A DNA stretch of 64,000 nt, taken from Antitrichia curtipendula (Eukaryota; Streptophyta; Bryopsida; Hypnales; Leucodontaceae). Below the pieces are notes generated by a model. It made no database searches, was not told the DNA's origin, and worked only from the letters and a program-made list of their open reading frames with translations. The stretch spans positions 1,116,001-1,180,000 of the forward strand of contig OX579633.1 in NCBI GenBank assembly GCA_951230915.1, read 5' to 3'. This document shows, in pieces, positions 11,843 to 24,434 of the stretch. Numbering within the stretch: the stretch's first letter is position 1; each line of letters begins with the position of its first letter. The translations under genes and the position numbers were made by a program.

Positions 11843-12967
11843 CACTACACTATGCAACTAGTTTTTTAGTTGCATAGGACACTTGCGATTGGTTTGCAAT
11901 TAGTGATAATTTGGAGACTTGTAGTCGCAGTGGACACCTTAAAATCTAAGAAAAAAGTAAAGCAATTGCAAAAGTCACACCATGTGTGTGACTCATTTGC
12001 AACTTGTAGATTTGTGGATTTAAAAATATTAATCTCAATGATTTGTAGATTTCAAATTTTCATATCTACCTTTGTCTAAATTTTTGAATTTTAAAACTAT
12101 TTTTTTCTAGATTTTTGAATTTCAAATCTACTTTCTTCCTAGATTTCAAAATTTCAAATACTGATATTTAATAGATTTCATTGGTTTAGGATACCTTACA
12201 ATTTCATAGATTTTCAAATTTCTTGGATTTTAAATATTTTTTAATTTCTATAGATTGTAGAAATCTACAAATTGTAGAAATCTATAATCTATAGAAATCT
12301 AAAAATTGTATAATTTTTAGAATTCTATCAACAAAATTCATTGCACAAGATTACAACAACTTACAAGTCTTATATGCCCAACCTAATGGTACTCTATACA
12401 ATTGATATATGACAATTAATATAAGACAAATAGGAATGAATTTTGGAAGCAACTAGGAAACAACTAAAAATCAACTAAGAAACAATTAGTGTACGACTTA
12501 AGAGTGACTAGAAAGCGTTTAGGAAATGACTAGCTTCACTATTAGAAAATTAAACTTTTTGTTTGATTTGGTCACATTCATTTGGTTCACTTTTCTATTC
12601 TTTTCTATTCATTTCTATCCAAATCAACAAATTATTCTCCAACTCAATAGAAAAATGAATCAAATCTATGCAACCAAATCAACAGAAAAGTTGAATTTTC
12701 TAGTACTATAGAAACAACTAGTGTACTACTAAAAAATGACTAAGAAATAACTATGGTCATTTTACAGTTGTAGTCTTTTCCTAGTTGTTTTATGCAACTA
12801 CAGATTAATTGCTTTGCAACTAAAACAATATATCAATGATATAAAACAAGACATAAAACAATTATGTTAGATTTGATGCTAGTAGAAAGGATTACAATTG
12901 CAGGATTGTTGTATAGGATACTAGTTGCATAGTAGTCGGTTGTGCTGGACATGTTTTTCTTCTAGCG
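11843..12967. mobile_element. Possible CACTA-like miniature element
   Basis: The left side reads CACTACACTATGCAACTAG; the right side in reverse complement has CGCTAGAAGAAAAACATG and, further in, ACTATGCAACTAG. The shared inverted ACTATGCAACTAGT segment, the CACTAC start and many internal CAACTAGGAAACAAC-like subterminal repeats suggest a non-autonomous CACTA-like element. No 3-bp target duplication is clear, and the ends are only partly matched. Confidence 0.35.
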
Positions 12968-13405
12968 GTTGAACCTATTCTATCAACATTTAAATCTTGT
13001 AATCTATTCCAACTTTTGAGTAAAGGTGAAATTTAGAACTGACTTGTGTAAGTGAAGAGAGTTCTAAGTCATCCTAGCCCACAATGCAGAATAGCATAAT
13101 CATTCTTTGAACATTGTTGTGGGATTTTAAGAAACAAATCATTCATAGAAATGTCAATTCATGCATGTAATATTTTGTGAGACAAGAAGTTGTAAGCCAA
13201 ATTTAGCCTTTTGTTGGTGTCATATTAGACAAATGAAAAACTCCAAGCGAATAAAGAGCAATTTGTCGTTTTGGACTCTCCTTTTGTACCAAATTTTATC
13301 TTTCAGATGCATCCATTAAACAAGGAAGCAATGTTCATTTTACAAATGCTTCTTAGTGGCACATCTTTGAATTTGATTTTGGAAAGAAAGAAGTGAAGGC
13401 AATTT

Positions 13406-13490
13406 TGAAGATTGCTCTTAAGAGTGCATTGAAGATATGTCATTGGAAAGGCCAAGCATGTCTGAGGTGGTGAAGCAAATGATTGAGCCC
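13406..13490 (+). pseudogene. Kinase-domain relic (C-terminal lobe)
   Basis: One frame reads EDMSLERPSMSEVVKQM at about 13431-13481, the RPSMSEVV motif found at the end of plant receptor-like kinase domains, preceded after a 2-base frameshift by an IALK helix. It is a short broken fragment, with nothing else of the kinase nearby on this strand. Confidence 0.5.
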
Positions 13491-14360
13491 ATTAATTATA
13501 TTGCAATATTTTAACCAATTTTCAATTAAAATTATTTTAAAATGGACACTTTGAAGATTGTTTTGACAAACTATGAGAAGACTAGTTAATCATGAGGAGG
13601 TGAAAAGAGGACTTTGCTATGGTTGCGCAATGCAAAAAGCATCCTCAATTTTGAAGTTGTGTAGAAATCCCATGATCAATACTTCTACACACCTAAGCAC
13701 AATATATATCTATAGAAGATTACCTTGAGAAAAGCTTAATAGGGGTTTTCCGATTCTAAATTTTCTCTTATACTTTACCTTAAGGGAGGCTAAGAGAAAT
13801 CAATCACATTATGTCCACAAGCAAAAAGACTATACCCTTTCTGCAAAGTAATCAAATTTGAACTTCTCTTTACTAGACAAAATTTGACTATGAAGGTTAG
13901 AATTCCAAAACAAAACATAGGGGCTTTGAATGGGATCATCCCTCTATTTTTTCTAAAACCTTCTCTACCTAGCCTTCAAATATATTAAACAATGAAACAA
14001 ACAATTTCAAAGGAAGCATTAAAGATTTACTTTTAAAAGATGAAAGATTTTAGGTGTTAAAATATAATTAAGATGAGCGATATTTTATGCCCCTAGAATT
14101 TGTGAAGAACATTTAGTACATATGTTTGTCAAAAAATAAATAAAATGAAACATAAAAGAGGCTATAAATAATCTATTCAAAATGGCTCAAAAAATATGAC
14201 ACCCAAATTGGAGATCTTGGTCTTTTAAGAATTATAAGGAAACTCCATCAAACCTTCCATGATCAATCTCCCCATGACTTTATCAAAACATATTGAAATT
14301 GTAAAGTTTTACTAAAAACCATACTACTTGCAAATCGATTGAATATTGCAACAAAATGGA
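13491..14360. other. Non-coding, nothing recognised
   Basis: AT-rich sequence between two kinase relics. No exon, RNA gene or element end is supported. Confidence 0.45.
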
Positions 14361-14452
14361 CTCACCAAGGTCCTCCAACTAGTTCACTATCTCAAGTATA
14401 CTCGGTCTTTCTTCTGAAATGTCTTTAACACACACAAGAACAATCACCAAAA
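14361..14452 (-). pseudogene. Kinase-domain relic (C-terminal lobe), minus strand
   Basis: The minus-strand translation gives CVKDISEERPSILEIVN followed by a stop and LEDLG, again the terminal helix and RPS motif of a receptor-like kinase. With 13406-13490 and the RLK' exons from 15 kb it shows that this side once held several related kinase genes. Confidence 0.5.
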
Positions 14453-15072
14453 ACACTTGCAACTCTTCCTTGAGAATGTCAACAACTACAAGGTCAAGCA
14501 ACTCTTCAAAGACTTTATCTTGTTTTTATTGTGGCTCCAAAGTTATGTAGCTTTTTTCATGCTAGGAACTAGAGTTCAATTTTAGAGTAGCACCAAATGT
14601 TGTATGGAGTACATAAGAACTTACTCAACATCTCAAATTTCTCCACTTTGATGTTGGATAGAACAACTATACTACCTAAATTGTATCCCTTCAAAATTAA
14701 TCAATGCAAAAAGGTCCAATGTCAATATGCATGATTCAAAGGTTAAAAACAACAAGTTAGATTACACCATTTTTAACCTACTCAAGACAACCAAGGTGAA
14801 CTGATCCCCTTGCTTGTCCCCAAGGAAAAATGCTGAAATTTTTTGTTTGCCACACATAAAAATGAGCAAATTTTGATTTTATATTTGCAATCAGAGCCCC
14901 CCAAAGTAGATGAATTATAGAAGAGAAATGAATCAAGCACAAAATAGGGAGTCTTTTTTTTAAATGCACCTACGGAATGACTTGGAGAGGACAAGCTAGG
15001 CCCTTGGACTAGAAAGCTCTCTTCATCATACCTTCAAGAGATGTCAAAATCTCCAAAAAAGAACTACAGTGA
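14453..15072. other. Non-coding, nothing recognised
   Basis: Flanking sequence of the RLK' gene 3' side. No supported feature. Confidence 0.45.
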
Positions 15073-15178
15073 CTTCGCAATTGGCCCTACTTCTATTGTC
15101 TAAGCATCTTGAAGCTCTTGGACCACTTCGCAATTGGCCCTACTTCTATTGTCAAAGCACCTTGAAGCTCTTGGACCA
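15073..15178. repeat. 53-bp direct tandem duplication in the last RLK' exon
   Basis: 15073-15125 and 15126-15178 are near-identical copies with two substitutions. Because 53 is not a multiple of three, the second pass in minus-strand sense is read in another frame. Confidence 0.85.
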
Positions 15179-15962
15179 CTTTTGCCATTGTAGGCCTTTG
15201 CTCACCTGTAAATTTTATACTTTGTATGGCAATGTTTACAACTGTCCATATTGCATCCATATTAGGATTTGAAGCTTTCACCATAGGAGCTAATATTGAA
15301 TCAATGTCATCGTTTTCGAATCTCTCTAGAACCTGTAAAACAAATATATATGACAATTAATAATGTAGTTCAATATAGATATAAATTTAGTTCTTACATG
15401 CTCTAAGAATACTATTACTACATTAGGTGTCTGATAGATTATGCATGCCACTTTCAAGTGTTGTCTTAAAGTACTCCTATTTTATATGAAAATAGATTTG
15501 AGTGACTCACACAAAAGATTGAAGAGTTAATATTCAAATGCTAAATGAATTTACTAAATGCAATTGTGAGTAGTTACTTATGCCATTAAATTTATTAGAC
15601 ATGTGGATTGAATTTCATCTCCCCTATCCCCTCCACTGTGAAAACATGCAAATTTGGCATGGATCCATTTCGACAAAAAAATAAATATAACATTCATTCT
15701 CTAAATAAATCCCTATAAAAGATGGTTTAATACAACATGTATACTCCAATCATCTTTTAATATTTTAGGATAGATTGGAGGGCTACCTTTGTAATTTATC
15801 TTAATCTCATATTTATAATAATGGCACACAATATTTCCACAAAATTGTAGTATTATTCACTCAGCTGAAACCTCACATTTATAGCAATCCTAGTTTCTAG
15901 AACAAAGGGCACTGGAGCATCATTTTGACAAATATGATCATGCTACAAATTGAAATGACAAA

Positions 15963-16914
15963 TTAACCCCTAAAGGTTTTTGACTATGTTTTCACAAAAA
16001 ATGCTCCCAAACTGCCATTTCTAGTACAAGTACCAAATTTTGAAAAAAAACATTTTTGGAAACATGTAACCGTAGGATCCTGTAGTAAACTAGTTTGAGA
16101 AGATGTGGAAAAAATTTCAGAAATTTCCACCATGTAGAGTGCAAGATATTAGCATTTGAAGTGACAAAAACCCTTTTTTTGTCCCTGCGAAAAACCGGGC
16201 AGCTGCACTTCACATGGTCACATTTGTATGAAAAAATGTCCAAAATGGTGGTAACTCTTTGGATTCATTCTTCAAAGAAAGTTAGCTACATGCTTGAAAA
16301 ATTTCAGATCATTTGGAATTGTACAACATATAGGAAAAAAATAGTAAGTAGAAAGAAGTAGAAAATGTTTCAAAACACTAAATTGTTAAGGATTTAATTA
16401 TGGAATTGAAAAATGCCAATCCAAACGATTGTAATGTTGTAATAAACAATCTACACCTTGTGTTTATATTTTTTTCCCAAAATATTGAAAATTGAGTTAA
16501 ATAATGGACTTCAAAGTTTATTTTAGAGTAGAGATTCCATAACTACCTGCAAACTACCCACAACTAAAATTCCTCATAACTTTCATCTCATAAATCAAAG
16601 TGGAATGATTCAAAGCTTTCCTTGTGCACATAAATCTAGAGAACCAATTTCAAATTTTTATTTCTCTAGAAAATGATTTTTAAAGAAGTTTTTTTTGTTG
16701 CCCGGGCTACCCACCGAACAATGAAAACTACATATCATACCATAACTTTTTAACCATGTGGGCAAAAGTTATGAAAATTGTTGGGCCCTAAAGCTACTCC
16801 TCAGGCACATCTTGTGTGAAAATTTCAAAGAAAAAAAATAAAAATTCCATTCGTGGTGAGCTGCCCAAAAACGCTATGTTGTCAAAAAACGGTGTTTGGT
16901 CCTTTAGGGGTTAA
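15963..16914. mobile_element. TTAA-bounded inverted-repeat element, family 1, in an RLK' intron
   Basis: Left end TTAACCCCTAAAGG, right end TGGTCCTTTAGGGGTTAA, 952 bp, no coding frame. The interior matches 29362-30290 in the opposite orientation, including a GCCATTTCTA...CCGTAGGATCCTGTA segment near one end and a GGGCAG segment near the other. It lies between the kinase exons at about 17000 and 15332. Confidence 0.75.
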
Positions 16915-19375
16915 AGGATAATCTCTAATTTTTTTGCATAACTCTACTTGCCAACTAATATTGTGAAAAAACAAATTGTGCAGGATAAAGAGTTAGCAAC
17001 TGACCCAGGAGACCATACGAATATCCTGCATGGATGGATCGAAGGGCAGCCTTCCGGTGATCAGTTCCAAGAGAACAACTCCAAAACCATATACATCAAT
17101 TTTGGTAGATACATGTCCATATCTCAGGTACCTGCACACCACAAAATCTTGACATGCAAGTATTTGGAAGACATGAAGACATACTAATTTGAAAAAGATG
17201 AACACATATGTACTTCACTCTTCATTTCTTCCAACAATTCTACAAAACAGCCCATCTAATATACAGCATAACGACACTTGTAACTGTAAGAATGATTGTG
17301 TCATGGAACTACCCCATTCCTAGCATTCAGGCTTAAGTTACAAAACAAAGAAGGCAATCATTGATGCAAGGAGATCTCTAGATAACTTACTCTGGATCCA
17401 TGTCGCCTCCTGTGCCCACGACAACACTCGTGGTGCTGTCGTCTTCAGTTTCGCTCATTAAAATGGCCAGTTCGAAGTTCGCCAGTTTGGCATCAAATGC
17501 AGGAGTTAGCAGAATGTTTCTGCACTTCACATCCCTGTGAATGATAGTACTTGGACTACACCCTGTATGCAGATGCTCTAAGCCTGCACAGTCACTAGGC
17601 ACTCATCAACCTGGATAAACTGACGTCTTATTGACGTCTGCAATTATCAGGTTGAATACTTTTAAGTGCTATATATATACATGGAGGTTGCGGTGGGCTT
17701 TCTTTTCTGGCGATACAGTCAACAACAAAGCCCAATGAATGGCAGTCCATTTGGAGCGACTTGTCATCTACTGGCCCTAGTTGTATGTTTGCCTTGTCAA
17801 AAGAAACCCAGGGCATAATCTGCAAAGCCCTAGCCTACACATGATTGTGGCATGGAACATTCACACAATAGAGCTGACTCAGAGCCAATTCACTGAGCAA
17901 CGAACACAGATGACGACTTGGTAAGCGCATGCCCTACTACCTTGTGCTGCATTCAGGGCAATGTGAAGGCGCCTCCTCCAATCGAGCGTGCTCCCTTTCA
18001 CCGAAGTGCCTGTATTATCATTGGATCCGATTGTCAAAGCTAGTCTTCCTCAGTGATCTTGGAAGTCGATCAGACTTAGGATGCACGTTCGAAGGTGGGG
18101 TGATCACAGCTTATCGTCCTTCTAAGCACACCTCACATCATTTTTCAGTAAATTCTCCTTGAAAGATGAGAAGAAGCTTCATCTTGCCCTTTTAGAATCA
18201 TATTTTTGAGACTCTTATTGAATTACTTATGAGTTTTTGAAGTTGGAATTGGGGGTGTTCCAAAATCATCCCCACCTGAAATGTTCAATGTTCACACACA
18301 GTGTACATTGAAATTTTCAATACGTACCCTTGAGTTAGAGGATGCATTTAGAGCATGCATAGATTTAGCACACACCACCTTAATCCTACATCAACTCCAT
18401 ACCCTTCAGCAAGCATAACTACAGAATGAAAGCTCAAATTTCTTGTTAAAGTTCCCAGATCAAAGGTTTGAAGCTCACCATGTAAGTGATCGAATAAGGA
18501 ACAATTGTCTGGGTACTCATAGATTAGGATTGGGTTGTGTTTTAGGCTGTATCCCATCGGGGCCGCTACATATTTGTGGGGTAACCGGGACACCACCTCT
18601 ATCACTTTGAAAGCTTCAAAAGCTACTTTGGGAGACCTGGGTATTGCAACTATGACATGTGTGCCTGCCTGAATACCCTTGTATACCTGCTTAAGCTCAC
18701 ATACACATAACTAGTTAACATGAAAATCATGAAAATATACATGAAAGCACCTGCACAATACAAACTATGTAAAGGACTTACAAGCCCACTTTGTTTTGTC
18801 TTGAATTCGGACAGGCTCTATTGGCTTCACATTTGGGAAAATTTTCACTTGATTTCACGGGATAACTCCAAGTGAACTCATTGTACTCTATATGTGAAGC
18901 TTTGTTTCACAACATTCCAATAAGTATTGCAAAAGATATTTAAAAAAAAAGTTTGGATGTCAAGTGGGGAAGCTAAAATAGACTTTTAAAATAGATTAGT
19001 GAATTTTAATTTTTATGTGCTCTTTATGTAATTTGATATATTGATATCTACACAAATGTTTGAATTCACTTTTTTTAAATTGCCAAATATAAACAATAGC
19101 ATACGATAAATATTGCTTCCTAGAAAATTCTTACCATTGGGATTTGCAATTCTCAATTTCTAGCAAAAGCTAATAATCATTAGGTACCACCTTTTGGTTA
19201 ATTTTTTTTGCAGAAAGATGAATATGAAAAAATTTTGAATTAAATTATTTCTATGTATTTTCAACCCATTTTCCAACATGTTTTTCCAACACATATTATA
19301 GGAGTTTTTCCAATGTCTTTTTTTTCTCTAAAATTTTTGAAAGACAAAAGCTTTGCCTTTGAAAAGGGCCATAAA

Positions 19376-19950
19376 ATCCTTTTTTGGAAGTTAAGATACA
19401 TGAGTCTTTTTGTATTGTAACCATAAAAATTCAAACTAGGCATGTTATAGATCACATAAGAAAAAAAAATACAACAATATCATTTAAAGATTTAAAGATT
19501 ATAATATTTGATCATAAGGATGTTAAAACTGTGAAAATCTTTCAATTCTCTTTTCAATTGGCATGTCAAATCTAAAAAATTGGTCACCAAAAAAAACTAG
19601 GTTGAAGGGCCTAACATGCATAACCCCAATCAATTTATGGCTTCTCAAAATCTACTCTACAATTTTTTAAAGGAATTTCTGATGTGATTTTTTCTCCAAG
19701 ATCTAGTGTATTTGAGGCTCATTTCCAAGAGCCAAAAAGTCAAGATCGCAATGGACACCCTTGCACAAAACCTTGAATAGAAAAATCATAATCATTCATC
19801 TTTAAAATCAAATTTTTGATGCTAAAACTAGACTTCAAAAAGAATGTCAAAAATATAAACTACTAAAACTATAAAACTATAAACTTAGTTTCATCTTATT
19901 TAACTTCAAAGTATTGTCGACACCAGTATTCGGTGCCTCGGGCATTCAGG
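19376..19950. mobile_element. Degenerate TTAA element, family 2, in an RLK' intron
   Basis: This is alignable by eye with the two halves of the outer element at 29026-30604: TTTGTATTGTAACCATA... at the left, the CTCCAAGATCTAGTG segment in the middle, and GGTGCCTCGGGCATTCAGG at the right, where the good copy has GGTGCCTTGGGCATTTAGG. Its ends are decayed and the left end is lost. It lacks the nested copy present at 29362, so it serves as an empty site for that insertion. Confidence 0.6.
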
Positions 19951-21138
19951 GATCGAAGAAAAATTAAAGTTGGAGATTGTAGCCTTTTGGTAAAAGTATT
20001 TTCAAGCACTTTGGGACCTCAAAACACTGCAGAGCTTCCTCGACCATCTTAGCAACGGTCGTGATGCATAATTCAGCCGATTGAAAGACAATTCCATGAG
20101 TAAATCAACATATCCCAATGCTTTATAGTCTACATGTTTCTTGCATACTTGCAGGATTTCATTCGCAGATTTCAGCACGGTAAGAAACAACCAGACTTGA
20201 CTGCTTTAAAACAGCTCCACAGCAATAGATGATATTAGAAACCCAGATAAGAGTTGGCTAACCGTGGTGAATCTTCCCTGATATCTGATGTTCTCCTCCT
20301 TGAAATTATCTGTCATTCTCATAATGTCGGAATAAGAGACCCTATGAAGTGCTCGGAGATCGGGAGGTCTGCGTTTCAGCTTGTCTCCATAAAATTTCGT
20401 AAAGGTTGAGATGTCTTCTTTTTTCTTCTCACTGCTCGTACTCATCATTTTCCGTATAAAACTGCTAATAGATGAAGCTTTCCCACCCATCCTTCGTTGT
20501 TTGAGAACAAGTGTTCCCTTGGAACTGTCTGCTGTAGGCGAAGGCATATGTCAATAGTAAGATTTTGTTATCGAAATGAGCAATGACATTTGAACTTCAC
20601 AACTAGCGAAGGATCATCCTAATATCTACATTGTTCAACTAATAAACCAAGGTGGATACTGGAAAAATGTCCAGTCCAGGAAAACACTGCCGATAAATGT
20701 TCACTACAAATGAAAAATATCGTAACTCGAAACAAATCTATTAAAAGGATACTATTAGTCTCCATAGGAAAATAGTAATACAGTCTAATGTACAATGTTC
20801 CATTATAAGAATCACCTTGAATGTCCTTGTTCGAATGCTCCTCGTGCCCAATAGGTACGTCAACTGTCTGATGGATTTTCTGTGCTGATGAACTCTCTGG
20901 TCCTCCACCAGCTTGCCCAGAGGCTGCACTATGTTCAGGAACCAGCTCAAGTTCAAAAGAATCTATTCGTGAGGAAGATGACTCGTTGATATTTTTCTTG
21001 TAATTCACCACAGTATCTGGTTTGACATGACAAACAAAAACAATGTTTAAGATCGTCCATCTAAAGCGGTTTCCGCCACAACGTGGTTAGAACTCTCATT
21101 CTTATCGTGCATGATATATACATCACAAATTCAATGTA

Positions 21139-22416
21139 TCAAAAATGAGGTTCCAGCAGAGCTCCTGATCTTGTGAGCGATGCTTGCAGGTCTTTCAGCT
21201 CGCTGAGTATGCCTTCAAAACTAGGTCGTTCAGTCTTTTCGCCCCAGCATCTTTTCAGAAGGTCCCTAAGTCGTGCAGGGCATGTAGGTGGCAATTCAGG
21301 TCGCAAACCACCCAGTATTCCTCTCACCAAGTCATTCAATCTCAACTCTGGATATGGATCCTCGCCAGTCAAAATCTGTGAGCATGTTAAAGCTAAATTG
21401 TAAATATCAGCCCTTGCCATGTCCTTAAAAGTGAGCTTCTGAAGGAGTTCACGAATCATTTCGTCACTTGAATCTAAATCCCAATCCGAGTCCGTGGAAG
21501 ACTCGTGCTCGTCCTCTCTCAGCCCTGTCAACTTTAAAAGCTCTGGCGCTCGCCATCGAGCCAGTTCCAAATTCCTTGACCGCCGTGAAACCAAAGTCCT
21601 GCTCCTCATCTTCGTCCGAAACAGACCAAAATCAGCCACCTTAAAAGTCATATTTCCGTCGAAAGAGCTTGAAGAGACTTTTCCATTCGACGTGACTAGA
21701 ATATTTATCGGTTTTAGGTCACCATGTGCCACTCCTTTGTCGTGCAGGAACTTCACGCCTTCTGCGACTTGCACCATAATTTTAAGTGCTTCTGGCAGGT
21801 CGAAAGGATAAACAAGTGGCGCCGCAGCAGCAGACTCTGAAACAGTAGCTGTTGAAGCGTTTTTGCCGTCCTTAATGAACTTGTGGAGATCGATGAAATG
21901 GGTCGTCTGAGAGGCAGAACCTGAACCAGAAGATTGCTTTCGCCGTGAGTCCTTCATCTTTTGCATCAAATTTAGAAGGTCATCGTCCATCAATTCTACG
22001 ACAAGAGAGCAGCTTCCTTCGTCAACAGTCCAGCCATATGTTCGCAGAACATTCGGGTGATCGAGACCTACGAGAGCAGCTGCTTCTCTTTTAAAGATAT
22101 AGCTCGGTACTCGTAGAAAGTCTTTCCTGGCGTAACTCTTTCCTTCCAACGTCGTCTCATACACAATGCTAGAAGGACCTTTGCCAATGAGACACCCACT
22201 TTTCAAATCTTTCGATTGTACGTTCTTCATGGACCTTGAAATATGCTCTTCCATCCCGCCCTGACCAGAAGAGGAGGCCACAGCTCCATAAGTTTCGTGG
22301 TATACATTATCCCTGGGCGTACTTACATAACTCGCCATCGCAACGCCGTCCAAACTCACGTCCCAGTCGGATGTCTGCGAGGAGTATTCATGGGATGTAT
22401 CTGGAAATTCAAGCAA
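21139..22416 (-). CDS. Kinase A': TKL-type protein kinase
   Basis: Probable serine/threonine kinase of a plant TKL type. From the N-terminus: a Ser-rich leader, glycine loop IGKGPSSIVYE, the ATP lysine in YARKDF, catalytic loop HGDLKPINIL, DFG in VADFGLF, activation-segment RWRAPELL and a C-lobe ending RCWGEKTERPSF. An acidic DSDWDLDSSDE insert follows the APE motif. The open frame starts just after a CAG that could be a 3' splice site, so upstream exons are likely. The first in-frame ATG codons are those of MASYVST and MEEHIS, the latter aligning with the start of kinase A at 60351. No inactivating change is seen. It lies head-to-tail just upstream of RLK', as A lies upstream of RLK at 60-63 kb. 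Confidence 0.85.
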   Translation of the reverse strand: MLEFPDTSHEYSSQTSDWDVSLDGVAMASYVSTPRDNVYHETYGAVASSSGQGGMEEHISRSMKNVQSKDLKSGCLIGKGPSSIVYETTLEGKSYARKDFLRVPSYIFKREAAALVGLDHPNVLRTYGWTVDEGSCSLVVELMDDDLLNLMQKMKDSRRKQSSGSGSASQTTHFIDLHKFIKDGKNASTATVSESAAAAPLVYPFDLPEALKIMVQVAEGVKFLHDKGVAHGDLKPINILVTSNGKVSSSSFDGNMTFKVADFGLFRTKMRSRTLVSRRSRNLELARWRAPELLKLTGLREDEHESSTDSDWDLDSSDEMIRELLQKLTFKDMARADIYNLALTCSQILTGEDPYPELRLNDLVRGILGGLRPELPPTCPARLRDLLKRCWGEKTERPSFEGILSELKDLQASLTRSGALLEPHF

Positions 22417-22799
22417 CTGATGGGATGGATATGCTGCTACTCGGTTGGTGTGGTGTTGCTAGTCGTAGTAGTCTCTGCGAAGTGTGCAACAATTCCAAAC
22501 TCAATTCACAAATTCACAACAACTAGAAAGATGAAATTCAACGTGCCGTGATCATGATCAGGTGTTCATGGAGAGATGAAACTATGGCGTGCTTACCGGT
22601 TGAGGTTTGAAAGTGAGAGGGGCGGATGTGGCCGCCGGGTAGTCCTAAGGGCTCGTCAGAGCATAGTGTGTCACGGGGTACCACAGGGTTGTGATTGAAT
22701 GCATTCTTGAACAAAATTCTACAGTCATGAACCAAAAATATTAGATTCTTGTGAAATTCAACAAACACGTCTCTGAATCTTCGAGGAGATTTGACGGCT

Positions 22800-23060
22800 A
22801 AGGTTCTTACATGCAGTGTCCGAGAAGGTCATCGCCCGCCACTGTTTCCTTGCTGTAGATCTGAACCCTGAGCTGATTCGTTATAAGATCAACTTGGAAT
22901 TCAAACTTTGTGACGAAGACTGGATGGGCGCCACCCTCCACAAGTGCGCAACAAAAGGTGAGTTCGAAAAGGTGCTTCAACTTCCAGTGACAAAGAACTT
23001 CACGGGAGAAATCATCAATTAAATCTGCCAATACTGAGTGCCTCGTCAGCTGTAATGAAG
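22800..23060 (-). pseudogene. Possible C2-domain fragment
   Basis: The minus-strand frame contains HPVFVTKFEFQVD and LRVQIYSKETVAGDDLLG, which resembles the middle of a plant C2 calcium/lipid-binding domain (usually KFEF, then LxVxVxDKDT and DDLIG). Flanking sequence shows no clear continuation beyond an AG acceptor-like CCTGTTGCAG upstream. It could be one exon of a gene or a chance likeness. Confidence 0.3.
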
Positions 23061-23394
23061 CAAAACCAACTGGTATCACAAGACCAAAATCTTGATGAGC
23101 ATATCACAGAGCGAGTTCCCGTAAGAAGTGGGTTGAAAGTGAACCTGCAACAGGAGGGTACAATACGAACTTCCTTTCCTGCACCCAACCAAAATATCTT
23201 TCCTCAAATCTCCTCAAATCAAATAAGAAAACAGACATTCACCTCTCCTCACTGCATAGATTTCAGTTTAAGGTGATCGCAGACATGGTGATTCTGAATT
23301 ATACTTTACCCTCAGAATGGACTTCACAACACCTAAATATGGCGTCAATCAGACTCGGCTAAAATTCCCGTAACTCAACCTGAATTTTGAGCAA

Positions 23395-23560
23395 GAGATT
23401 TTATAGCAAATAGCTACACTATGAGAGTCTCTGTCCGTGTAACACTGGCCCACTTTTCGAGTAAAGTAGCTACTCAAAAGTCGTAGCTTCTGTCGATTCA
23501 AAGCCTCCTCCCCTTCGGTCCAGACCCAATAAACTAAGGTTCGTGACATTAGCTACAGAG
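23395..23560 (-). repeat. Dispersed repeat shared with 55140-55290
   Basis: Both copies contain CTTTTCGAGTAA, then GTAGCT-like and TACTCGAA-like segments, then GCCTCCTYCCCCTTCGGTCC and AGAMCCAATAAA in the same orientation. The minus-strand translations share WTEGE. Function is unknown; it may be a small mobile sequence or a conserved 3' region. Confidence 0.5.
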
Positions 23561-24274
23561 TCTTCACTGTCAAATCTCGTCGAACACTTGTCCCTCACGT
23601 TATCGTAGCTGTAGGCAAACTGGGTGGGAATAACTCTAGAAATAGATACCGAAATGTAGAGAATTATTTTTTGTGTCTGGAGAAAATAGAACCTTACAGA
23701 ATATTTTCATTTTAAAGAATCTGCCAGGCTTATTTCTCTAAAATACATAAATATTCAGTAGGATGAGCCCTGCCCTCCACTTAAGGTATGAATTTTAGAT
23801 TTCACAGCATCATGACTTGAAAAATGCCAAAAAGAAATCTAATTGCAAATTGGTTTAATCCGTAATCGGTGAGGCTTCGCCCGACTGAGCACCTGAAATA
23901 CGTCCGATCGCCAACATGGGTCCCTGAAGTCCTCGCAGACCATCTTCCTCTCCTCAGGCTAGATTAGATCTTTTAAATTCGAAGGCTACACCCTCGTCTT
24001 AATGATAGCCACAATTGGTGCCTGCCGTTGTGAATGTAGACCAACTGAGAGTTGATAAAACAAGCCACACATGCATGAGCATTTCATACCATGTTATTTC
24101 CAAACCCAGGCACAGTCAGGGAAGACATGATATTCATAATGAAAGGGCTCCCCAATCCACGCAACTCGGCACCTGAACCCAAGAATGACACTGACGGCAG
24201 ATTTTGAACCACCTGGTAAGCTCAATCCGTACAATCTTCAGAGCTTACCTGGCCCAATCCGTACAATCAAATTT

Positions 24275-24434
24275 GATGAAATTTTTACCACATGATTTCA
24301 GACAAGTGAAGTACAAGATCCTATGATTAGATTCTTAAAAAAAATGTTCTTTTTCCTTTCTTGGGTGAATGCATCAGAAATACAGTTTTGAGTGTTTTTT
24401 GACAGAAAACTCGCCTTGGGACTTTAGGGGTTAA
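24275..24434. mobile_element. Truncated end of a family-1 TTAA element
   Basis: It ends GACTTTAGGGGTTAA, preceded by AGTGTTTTTTGACAGAAAA and, further in, AAGATCCTATGATTAG, matching the right end of 29362-30290. The other end is missing. Confidence 0.6.

Larger units (their letters stand above)
15093..21016 (-). pseudogene. RLK': receptor-like cytoplasmic kinase copy, decayed
   Basis: Exons in minus-strand order are about 21016-20816 (acidic N-terminus, SFELELVPEHSAASGQ), 20524-20263 (KQRRMGGKA and the SYSDIMRMTDNF helix), 18686-18479 (VYKGIQAG glycine-loop end to YEYPDNCSLFDHLHG), about 17611-17391 (HRDVKCRNIL catalytic loop), 17131 to about 17000 ([21 protein letters not shown]) and 15332-15093 (EQRPTMAKVVQEL). 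Introns have GT-AG borders. The metal-binding DFG triad reads NFE (LANFELA), and the C-terminus is scrambled by a 53-bp duplication, so catalysis is unlikely. TTAA-type elements sit in two introns. The closest relative in the window is the plus-strand RLK at 61591. Confidence 0.75.
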
